A stretch of 64,000 bases of DNA, from NCBI GenBank assembly GCA_903813345.2, contig CAIIXF020000002.1:27843223-27907222 (forward strand), in the 5' to 3' direction. The stretch is from Owenia fusiformis. Its lineage: Eukaryota; Annelida; Polychaeta; Sabellida; Oweniidae. Shown one piece after another: positions 54,481-64,000 of this stretch (position 1 is the first letter of the stretch; every line of letters begins with the position of its first letter). A model generated the notes under the pieces. It saw only the letters and a program-made list of their open reading frames with translations. It was not told the origin of the DNA and made no database searches. Made by a program: the position numbers and the translations under genes.

Positions 54481-54736
54481 GCCAAGTGAATGCTATTGGT
54501 ATTAGCTTATGTACGTCATGTTCAGAGTTGCTCTCAAATCTCATAACATTGAATGATTGTGATATACAGAATTGTGATTAAAAGGTAATCATATCGTTTA
54601 TGAAATGTGTATGTATCAGAGACGTACATGTATTAACATGTTTTTATATACCTCAAATAGCAAAAATTTTCTGCAATTCTCTCAAAAAATTTCAAATAAC
54701 CATTTTGTTGAAGTCACAAGGGCCATATGCATTTAA

Positions 54737-55026
54737 CCTCTTGAATCCCAGACTCTAAAATCGGTTGAAACCAGAGAATTTTTCATTTTTGCCACCTTTT
54801 GACATTTTACTATATACGTATAGAATTTTAGATGCTCAACTTAGTAAAACTAGTCGGCAGAGATAATTTCTACACATTTTAAAACAATTTTTGTGTAAAT
54901 TGGTCGAAAATTGTTCAAATAAGAGCAATTTTAGTGAAAAAATTGTGACGGATTTTCTCGTCACTCTGGGTTTCAAGGTCATTTCTGAGGTGACGAGAAA
55001 TCTCGTCAGTCCAGGTAGTCAAGAGG
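54737..55026. mobile_element. TTAA-flanked MITE with CCTCTTGA ends, copy 2
   Basis: TTAA at 54733-54736 and 55027-55030 brackets 290 bases that are the reverse complement of copy 1 with an internal deletion. Shared strings include GATGCTCAACTTAGTAAAA, AATAAGAGCAATTTT and GGGTTTCAAGGTCATTTCTG. One internal frame in this copy (54891-55139) is not credible as a gene. Confidence 0.7.
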
Positions 55027-55500
55027 TTAACTGTTCAATATTAAGAACTCATTTTTGTGATATTTCTCTCACATTTAGACCAATACTAAAAGTTATCCAT
55101 ATAGCAGTTTGCATTGAGTTTATGTTGATGTGGCATTAATTGGCCTTCTGGACTTATTTACGATTAAAATAATAGTTATCATTGGGACCTGGATGATAGT
55201 GAAAATTGTATATGGTCTTGAATAAGTATGCCATTTGTATGAAAAACTGCTTTCTCTTAGTAAGTAGGCCCGGAGCCAGCTTTTGCCAATTTGGGGAGAA
55301 GAGGAAATTTACTTTTTGAAACATCACATGGGGTTTTAAATTACATTGGACAACTTTGGACCAAAGTCATTTGAAAAGTGCTCAGCATGGTGAAAAATTG
55401 TGAGGTGTTCCACCTAGAGAAGTGTTCCACGTGTTAAAAATCTGTTCCACTTGTGAGTCTAATAGAGAGGTGTTCCACTTAGCACTTTCTGCTATATGTA

Positions 55501-57556
55501 AAAGATTCCAATAAGCTCATTTTTAAACTTAAAATAAAAATCATAGAAATCTAATTCAGTCCATGTAGATACATTTTACTCACTCATTTTACATGTTTAA
55601 AACATGAGTTGAAAAAATCTCATTTGTATTTCGATAATCTTTTAAAAGTACATTACATAAATAAATAAAAGTACATTACATAAATAAATTATAAGTTGGT
55701 TTAAAATGAGCTTGTAGAATCTCAAATGGTACTAAATATCAATATAAATCACACAGCAATTGGGGACGTACAACTTAAGCATAACTGAACAAAATAGCAA
55801 TAAAATATCATTCATGTTTTTTCTAATATACTGGGACTATAATTGGTTTACAAAATGATACTATCAATTCCCAACTGCATTTAATTGATAGTCTCATGAG
55901 GAATCTGAGAACAGCACAGGAAGTTCATATATGAATCGTGATAAATAACATATTCTATCTTGATCTATGTCATTAAGTGCAGTATAATGAACTGAAATAT
56001 GAAGTTAAGTTTCTATAAATATGTGAGATAACGTCAATTTAATCCCGATGTTACTCAAAACATTCACGATTTTTCGCAAGCTGACATTGACTTTCAAACA
56101 TTTATCTTTTCTCGGTTTATATTTTCAGATTGTTGCTGTAGCTGAATGGCTAAAAAGATTCTTGAACCACTGTGAAATGATTAGTCAAAAAGTCTTGAAG
56201 TGCATTGGAATATAGCTTACCATGGTCTTGGAGCTATTACTGTATACTGAAAAAACGTAGGAACGCCTTTATCAGTTTATACAAGAAAAACACATTGGAA
56301 AAGATATACCAGAACATGTATAGAAACCACCCATCCTTCAAGTTAACGTGGAACATTTTTAAACCAATTTGGATTAGAGATATCTTTTGTATGTGGCTAC
56401 CCAGAAATATTGGATTTCCGAGAGTTATCAAAAGTTTGAAGTAAGTAGGCTAGCTATAAGGGATATATTTATAAGTGCATGCAAAGAAGGAACAATATCA
56501 TAGTGGAAGTCTATAGCGCTTATTCAAGATACTTTAAAGTGGATGATTTTTGAGTGTTTTTGAAAACCTTGATTTTGAGTACAATGAAAACAGTGGAGTT
56601 CTTCATATAATATAATCAGTTACAAATTGTAACTGAAGAGGTTTACTGCAGACTTTCAGTCGCTCATGTGCATACAATTGAAAACTTCAAACTTCACCTG
56701 GATTATTATAGAATTTACAGTTTTAGCACTGGAGCTGATCACTAATGTACATATAGGATCATATATTCGCTGTCTTAATTGACAAACTTGTGGTAGGGCT
56801 TTCAGGTCATATTTGTATAGCATTATAGTCCTATATACTGATAGCCTGATAGTGCTAGTACATAACCTGGGCCACTCAACACCATAATACATGTAGCTTC
56901 ATTTTATCTCAATTAACTCTTGGTAGCTGCAAACAATCAACAAAATCTGAATAGATCAGGGCTTAACCTGGAGGGTTAAAGGCTGAATTCTTGAGTGAAG
57001 AATATTTGTACATTTCTGAGGAATTATCATGGCTACATGCCAGCTCTGCTGAGAGAATGCTGAAATTGATGGCTGGTGGAACAGTTCAATACAACAAGCC
57101 CGTCTGTCTGTAGATTCTAAAGGAAAGAAGTTAGGGAAATTATATAAGACTCTATGAAGCACCAGATTAGCTAACATAATCCTGTGTTAATTATACCTAA
57201 TTACTACATAGAGAATGTTTACATAGGATGAACATATAAACTCTGGATTATAAACCAATGGATTAGTACTTACATCATAATCTTTTAAAAAATCTGATCC
57301 TTTTTTTCTGTTCAATCCAACGTTTAATTTAAATCACCTGGGATGACGGGTTGAGATTGAAGGTACATCTGCACAAAGATCATCAGCTCTCAGAAAAGTA
57401 GAAGTTTCATGGATAATTAACAGGGCTTGAAGTACAACTAGACGTTCAAAAACAACTGCGAACCATTCGTTTGTGGAGTGATTATTAAGGCTCTTTACAT
57501 GAACAGTAAAGATGAAACCTATTGCAATGTACTGGTAGGATATTAACGGTTGAAAA
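55501..57556. other. Upstream region of the plus-strand gene
   Basis: AT-rich with a small direct duplication (AAAAGTACATTACATAAATA twice, about 55643-55685). Any promoter or 5' non-coding exon of the gene starting at 57557 should lie here or further left. No core promoter was recognised, and the short open frames (for example 56205-56444) have no support. Confidence 0.4.
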
Positions 57557-59860
57557 ATGACGACTACAGAAACTAAATGTGACTCCCCAAGTTTTGTACG
57601 GAGGCCAAAACTGCCTTCATTCAACCTTGAGCCTAAAACCAAAGATGATGGAGCATTTGATGATTATATGGGGGTGCTTAAAACTGATTGGTCAAAATAT
57701 ATTTCAAGAACTCGACGTACAAGTTCTTCTACATCTAGCCCAGCTGCGACCCCCAAAAGTCTGGTTTCACCCCCCTCTTTCAGGTCCCCACCCCATGAGG
57801 GATCACGCCCTGAGCATGCCATTCGCAGGATCCACAGTTTGAAGATCTTAACGGGAGCCTTAGATCGTAGTAGGCCAAGGGTTCTTCGGGAGAAATATAG
57901 TCCAGATTTTGACATACCATCTTCTGCTTCTATAGCTACTTCTATAGCTAACACTGTAGACTCACCTTTAAACAGAGGAGAAACGTTGAAATCTGAGCCA
58001 GGCTCTACTAATTTAAACCCTAACAGCACACCTGGAAATAGCAGCTATGAATCTACTCAATGTAAACCTTCAGCCATTGAAAACACACTTAAAATCTTCT
58101 CTCAGGAACATAACAACGCAGAGCAGCTCAGATTTGGTGGAAATGGGAGTGGTAATCGTGAGGTAACATCGGAGACAATGTTTCACATGTTAACAAAGCC
58201 AGGGGGAATCATTTCCCATAGGCGGTCAAATAGAAAATCTGACCCAACTTCAGCAGCTAGTAAACTGGATAGAAAATCTAAAGATGAAGCTAGTACAAGT
58301 AAAGATGCAATCGGTATCGCAAGCCGAGGAGTAAAAGGAGATAAATCAGACAATGTTACAGGTGATGATGATGAGGGAGTAGGTGTCTCTACTGGGGATC
58401 TCCACCCTAGCTTTAATACAGTCTACACCAGTGATACACAGTCATCTAGTCCCTCTGCCACCACTATAACAAGGACTACCGGTATGCGACATACTCCTGA
58501 TGTCACAAAAAGCTCTTTAAAAACATCATACTCTAAATCCCCTGATAGAAAAATTGGTAAAGTGGAAACTGTAAAATTTGTCCCAGATTCTGAACATGTA
58601 TTAATCTCTCCACGGTCGTCAGTGAAACGTCAACAGCGTGCTACGGATATCACTAATAGCCAAACTGGAAAAATGGCGAATGGACGATTTTATACTCACC
58701 CACCATCTTGTAAAAGTGCCGTCATGGAAGATGGATCAATTGATAGTAATGGCTTTGGAACAATTAATTCACCAGAGGGCGCTTCTTGTGGCCCTGGCAA
58801 TCTTGAGCCACAGGGTAGTGAGATGTCCCTGGCGGATAGTCATCTCTGTCCTAGTGAAGGATCTGATGTGTTATCATATGGCGATGTAATGCAATCTGTC
58901 ACTCATGTCGGACATGAGAAACTTGAACGCAAAAATAGCAAAACTCAAAAACAGAAATCAAAAAGTGACCCTAGTGGCGAGAAACAGAAAAAGGATTATG
59001 GTATACGGGGTAAGTTGATAATCGCTGGACAAAGCACACCATTGTTGTCTGATGAACAGAGAGACAGGGTATCTGACCTGCCAGAGTTCAGACACATTAA
59101 GGATGACAGCAAACCAAGGTCAATGTCAGACAATGTACTCTCAAGTGAACAGGCAGCAATATCTGAATCGGGATCAGAGTCGAGTGTTATGTCTGTATCC
59201 GACTCAACTGCTAGTAGTCTACAGAGTAGCACCGAGGTCATAGCTAGTGGTTCCCCTTTAGCATCACTCGATAGACTCTCACAGAAAAAGCGCCCAAGGG
59301 GACCCAGTGGGGAGTTTATAGAACAAGAAGAAAAGCGAGGAGATAAACTATTAAAATGTATTGGGAGTGATAGTGTCCACTCTGGCCACGCCCAAACTCT
59401 CCCTCGGTCAATCACAGCCCCGGGGATACCCCTTGACGAAGCCCAGGATAAAGCAGGACAGTTGCTGACGATCCCAGGAGTTAAGCAGGATATACGCCGG
59501 AGTGTTTCATCAGCGAGTGTCTACGCTACAAGACGAGAACGCCATCTAGAGGCACATAAGGTAAGCCAATTAGCCGATCCTCCCCGTAAAACTAGCCTAT
59601 CAATAAGTGATGCTTATTATCCTCATCACCAGTATGGGATGTCACCATCTGGCTCTGGGGGTTCGTCACCTGATCTACCACCTCGAAGAAGCGGTAGTCC
59701 ATCGAACAGTAGCACCCACAGTAACACCCCACCCTCGCCCCGCAGGGGGGTCCACCTCACCACAATCATCCCTCTCTCTCAGAGTCAAATCAGTCTGAAT
59801 GAAGCCGATATATCTGGAGATGGGGAGCCTGAACTGCCCTGTAAAGCCAAACCAAATAAG
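57557..59860 (+). CDS. Large 5' coding exon of a Ser-rich disordered signalling protein (RhoGEF-like, tentative)
   Basis: 768 codons from ATG (AAAAATGACG context) to a phase-0 donor AATAAG|GTAAGC. The frame would run only 11 codons into the intron. The product is hydrophilic and rich in Ser, Thr, Pro, Lys and Asp, with no membrane segment and no folded domain, so it is probably an intrinsically disordered, phosphorylated N-terminal region. Notable parts: an N-terminal block SPSFVRRPKLPSFNLEPK, a basic stretch before KSKSDPSGEKQKK, many RxxS-type sites (RRSVSSAS, RKTSLSIS) and C-terminal Pro/Arg runs (DLPPRRSGSP, PPSPRRG) that could bind SH3 domains. The layout and the block YGDVMQSV followed by a Lys-rich K-SDPS motif loosely resemble the long first exon of ARHGEF17-type RhoGEFs. 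This is recalled similarity only, and the catalytic DH-PH part would lie beyond the window. A second donor-like site lies inside at 59560/59561. Confidence 0.8.
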
Positions 59861-60900
59861 GTAAGCACACAATTTCATGTGTTATTTAACGCCTGATTAA
59901 AACCTTACAAGCGAGATTTCAAGTTTGTTTGCATCACCACTTGTCTGTCTATTTGTGGATCATGATGATCCTCGAAGCAGAGTACAAAGTGGAATAAAAA
60001 AAACTTGAAATTCTGACTCAAAAGGGACTCTAACACACCCATTGTTTCAATCCCACAATTCTTTAAACATTATCAATGAATTGTGGGATTGGAATAGCTG
60101 CTATTGTTAATACACATGCATGGCTTCATAACGGCATATAGCACATAAGGGCACTCAGTTTGGTAAATTCTTACCCAAATGTGAGTGCCTTTAACTGACT
60201 AGTTTAATGCTCTAACATGTCTGCATATTGACAAGTACTCAATGGGTTGAAGTGTACATCATACAGGCCTATAAAACGTATGAGTTCATGATCTACAATG
60301 GCTAATACCCTAAAGTTGAAAAAGCTCAAATTTTAGTAAAAATATAAATATTTCGTTTTTTGAACTATATTTTTCATAAAAAGTTATTGACTATGAGGGA
60401 TGATTTTGTTAATCGCAAAATTCATATGATTTTAACTATTTTTTTTATAATATTATATATATTTTTATTTTATATCTTGTAGGTCATTTCTGATATAAAC
60501 GAAAAAATCATGAACTCATAAGTCTGTTATATAACACTAATAAATTGTGATGCTTATACCTATTACATGGGCCACAACCAGTCATATGTTTTAAAGATTT
60601 TGTTTTATAAATATTCAACAAAAATACAACTGAACATCAAAATTTATAATGAAATACAAGCCCTTTAAAGTTAAGTATTTTATCTGTTTAATTTTTTAAC
60701 ACGATTTTTACAGAAAACATAGCAGCAATATTACGACATCATGTACATAAAAGTGCAGAAATCTGTTTACATTGTTTTTTGAATGTAAGATTCAGAAACC
60801 TGGTTAAGGCCCATGTTAGTAACTAGAGTAATCCTCTGACATTTACAGAGATGTTTATATAACAACCATTGCCAGATATCATGAAGGCTTTCTAAGACCA
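59861..60900 (+). other. Start of the intron after the large exon
   Basis: It begins GTAAGC and is AT-rich. It contains one hairpin at 60048-60091. No further exon was recognised before the tandem repeats. Confidence 0.6.
60048..60091. other. Intronic hairpin
   Basis: CAATCCCACAATTC (60048-60061) pairs perfectly with GAATTGTGGGATTG (60078-60091) over 14 bases with a 16-base loop. A few more wobble pairs extend the base. It is short for a microRNA precursor and may be a foldback relic. Confidence 0.5.
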
Positions 60901-60902
60901 AC

Positions 60903-62060
60903 TCCACATCTGAAGCTCTTATGTATAGATAGACTTCTGGGTCTACTGTTCTTTGGATTACAGCCATTCAACAACCTTATAACAATTACCCTTGCATATT
61001 ATATCATTACGCTTTCATTATATAACTGAGCTAGGGGTGGGGTTACAGTCAGTCTGAAGCTCTCATGTATAGATAGACTTCTGGGTCTACTGTTCTTTGG
61101 ATTACAGCCATTCAACAACCTTATAACAATTACCCTTGCATATTATATCATTACGCTTTCATTATATAACTGAGCTAGGGGTGGGGGTACAGTCAGTCTG
61201 AAGCTCTCATGTATAGATAGACTTCTGGGTCTACTGTTCTTTGGATTACAGCCATTCAACAACCTTACAACAATTACCCTTGCATATTATTTTATTACGC
61301 TTTCACTATGTTATTGAGCTATAGGGGTGGGGCTACAGTCAGTCTGAAGCTCTCATGTATAGATAGACTTCTGGGTCTACTGTTCTTTGGATCACAGCCA
61401 TTCAACAACCTTATAACAATTACCCTTGCATATTATTTTATTACGCTTTCACTATGTTATTGAGCTAGGGGTGGGGCTACAGTCAGTCTGAAGCTAAAGA
61501 TAGACTTCTGGGTCTACTGTTCTTTGGATTACAGCCATTCAACAACCTTATAACAATTACCCTTGCATATTATTTTATAACGCTTTCACTATGTTATTGA
61601 GCTAGGGGTGGGGCTACAGTCAATCTGAAGCTCTCATGTATAGATAGACTTCTGGATTTACTGTTCTTTGGATTACAGCCATTCAACAACCATATAACAA
61701 TTACCCTTGCATATTATATGTTATTACGCTTTCACTATGTTATTGAACTAGGGGTGGGGCTACAGTCAGTCTGAAGCTCTCATGTATAGATAGACTTCTG
61801 GGTCTACTGTTCTTTGGATTACAGCCATTCAACAACCTTATAACAATTACCCTTGCATATTATGTGTTATTACGCTTTCACTATGTTATTGAGCTAGGGG
61901 TGGGGGTACAGTCAGTCTGAAGCTCTCATGTATAGATAGACTTCTGGGTCTACTGTTCTTTGGATCACAGCCATTCAACAACCTATAACAATTACCCTTG
62001 CATCTTATGTTATTACGCTCTCATTATGTTACTGAACTGGGGGTTGGGCTACACTCAGCC
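60903..62060 (+). repeat. 144-bp minisatellite, 8 copies
   Basis: A unit starting CTGAAGCTCTCATGTATAGA and continuing through CTTCTGGGTCTACTGTTC, CAGCCATTCAACAACC and GAGCTAGGGGTGGGG recurs at 60911, 61055, 61199, 61345, 61489, 61625, 61772 and 61919 (spacings 136-147). The fifth unit lacks an 8-base TCTCATGT block. Identity is high, so it expanded or homogenised recently. Confidence 0.95.
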
Positions 62061-62292
62061 AATACCATTACAATTTCCAGTAAAACACAGTTAACTAAGT
62101 TCCTGTATTATACTAAGCCATGGGATGGAGAGGGGGGGGGGTACTTAAAAGGGTGGAGCCATTCTGATATTTTAATAGGGTTTGAATCATTCTATTGGAT
62201 TTCATGTGTCAGTATGAGAGGAAGTAATAAACATGGAGTCTGCAATTGAGAACTGCTTATATAATCTTGTACATTTCAGACTCTGATATAAT

Positions 62293-62850
62293 ACAGATAC
62301 TGATAACATGTATATTACGGATACTTGTACAATACAGATACCGATGACATGTATATTACAGATACTTGTACAATACAGATACTGATAACATGTATATTAC
62401 GGATACTTGTACAATACAGATACCGATGACATGTATATTACAGATACTTGTACAATATAGATACTGATGACATGTATATTACAGATACTTGTACAATACA
62501 GATACTGATGACATGTATATTACAGATACTTGTACAATACAGATACTGATGACATGTATATTACAGATACTTGTACAATACAGATACTGATGACATGTAT
62601 ATTACAGATACTTGTACAATACAGATACTGATGACATGTATATTACGGATAATTGTACAATACAGATACTGATGACATGTATATTACAGATACTTGTACA
62701 ATACAGATACTGATGACATGTATATTACAGATACTTGTACAATACAGATACTGATGACATGTATATTACAGATACTTGTACAATACAGATACTTGTACAA
62801 TACAGATACTGATGACATGTACATTACAGAAACTTGTACAATAAAGATAC
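62293..62850 (+). repeat. 41-bp minisatellite, about 13 copies
   Basis: The unit is ACAGATACTGATGACATGTA followed by TATTACAGATACTTGTACAAT. The first four units alternate between two variants (GATAACA/CGGATA and CCGATGAC/CAGATA), giving an 82-base higher-order repeat. Later units are nearly uniform. Open frames on both strands through this array (for example repeated YNTDTDDMYIT) are artefacts of the 41-base period. Confidence 0.95.
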
Positions 62851-63079
62851 TTCTATTGTACAGATTCATATACTGATTTTATATATACAATACAGACACT
62901 GATATAACATCGATATATGTACAATACATACATTGGTATAATGCACACACTGATATAATATACACGATATAACTGATAATATACACACAATGATATAACT
63001 TTTTTTTCTTTCCTTTTTATTAATAATACATTTATAATATAAAACTGAAGTTGATATAACTGTTAATATATACTCACTG

Positions 63080-63957
63080 ATGATATAGTACACACATTGA
63101 TATAACTGATGATAATATACACACACTAATATAATGCACACATAGATTGTCTGATGATATTCACTCACTGATATAATACACACATTGATATAGCTGATGA
63201 TAATATACACATACTAATATAATGCACACATAGATTGTCTGATGATATTCACTCACTGATGATATAGTACACACATTGATATAACTGATGGTAATATACA
63301 CACACTAATATAATGCACACATAGATTGTCTGATGATATTCACTCACTGATATAATACACACATTGATATAACTGATCATAATATACACACACTAATATA
63401 ATGCACACATAGATTGTCTGATGATATTCACTCACTGGTATAATACACACATTGATATAACTGATGATAATATACATACACTAATATAATGCACACATAG
63501 ATTGTCTGATGATATTCACTCACTGGTATAATACACACATTGATATAACTGATGGTAATATACACACACTAATATAATGCACACATAGATTGTCTGATGA
63601 TATTCACTCACTGATATAATACACACATTGATATAACTGATGATAATATACACACACTAATATAATGCACACATAGATTGTCTGATGATATTCACTCACT
63701 GGTATAATACACACATTGATATAACTGATCATAATATACACACACTAATATAATGCACACATAGATTGTCTGATGATATTCACTCACTGGTATAATACAC
63801 ACATTGATATAACTGATCATAATATACACACACTAATATAATGCACACATAGATTGTCTGATGATATTCACTCACTGATATAATACACACATTGATATAA
63901 CTGATGATAATATACACACACTAATATAATGCACACATAGATTGTCTGATGATATTC
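63080..63957 (+). repeat. 88-bp minisatellite, 10 copies
   Basis: The unit is about GATATAACTGATGATAATAT, ACACACACTAATATAATGCA, CACATAGATTGTCTGATGAT, ATTCACTCACTG, ATATAATACACACATT. ATGCAC recurs at 63134, 63222, 63313, 63401, 63489, 63577, 63665, 63753, 63841 and 63929. All spacings are 88 except one of 91. Unrelated sequence resumes at about 63958. Confidence 0.95.
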
Positions 63958-64000
63958 AATATGACTGCTGACCTATACCGGCGATTACTAGAGTGCTGCT

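Noticed and set aside
56205-56444. 79-codon plus-strand frame upstream of the large exon
   Set aside because: It has an AT-rich composition, no domain, and an overlapping frame on the other strand.
62684-63210. Open frames of 60-114 codons with Tyr/Thr/Ile repeats
   Set aside because: They come from the 41- and 88-base tandem arrays and would change with copy number.
60903-63957. Regularly spaced repeats resembling a CRISPR array
   Set aside because: Units are contiguous tandem repeats without unique spacers, in a eukaryotic intron.

Overview
This is a eukaryotic window and looks like an AT-rich, repeat-dense marine invertebrate genome. The evidence is spliced exons with GT/AG introns of several kb, extracellular PAN and MAM modules joined at phase-1 introns, a Ty3/gypsy LTR retrotransposon, and many small inverted-repeat transposons. 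Species cannot be assigned from the sequence. There is no operon, ribosome-binding site, CRISPR array or rRNA, and no tRNA gene was recognised.

Region 1 (about 0.85-25.1 kb, minus strand): one multi-exon gene for a secreted or cell-surface protein. Eleven coding exons could be assembled by eye: a signal-peptide exon, a PAN/Apple exon, a Ser/Thr/Pro linker, two MAM domains of three exons each, and an array of three nearly identical 51-bp mini-exons for a mucin-like linker. Every intron is phase 1 and every internal exon is a multiple of three, so the reading frame is continuous over 552 codons. The gene runs off the left edge. Its introns hold most of the mobile DNA of this half: a mariner-derived fragment, foldback elements, a 3.55-kb element with TGATGCAACAACACC iterons (13.2-16.8 kb), and a 2.7-kb near-palindrome (20.2-22.9 kb).

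Region 2 (26.1-37.3 kb): a complete, very young Ty3/gypsy element on the minus strand. It has two 1999-bp LTRs with only three differences seen, a 4-bp target duplication, a primer-binding site complementary to tRNA-Leu, one uninterrupted 2310-codon gag-pol frame with all catalytic motifs seen, and a polypurine tract.

Region 3 (37.3-57.5 kb): no convincing gene. It contains degenerate tandem repeats, TA- and TTAA-flanked miniature elements, a pyrimidine-rich tract, a perfect GC-rich hairpin, a four-copy dispersed module, and arrays of a GTTCCACTT motif.

Region 4 (57.6-64 kb): a large coding exon on the plus strand (768 codons, ending at a phase-0 donor) for the disordered N-terminal part of a Ser-rich signalling protein. 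A very tentative match is the ARHGEF17-type RhoGEF family. The following intron holds three consecutive minisatellites with 144-, 41- and 88-bp units. The two host genes point in opposite directions and show no functional link.
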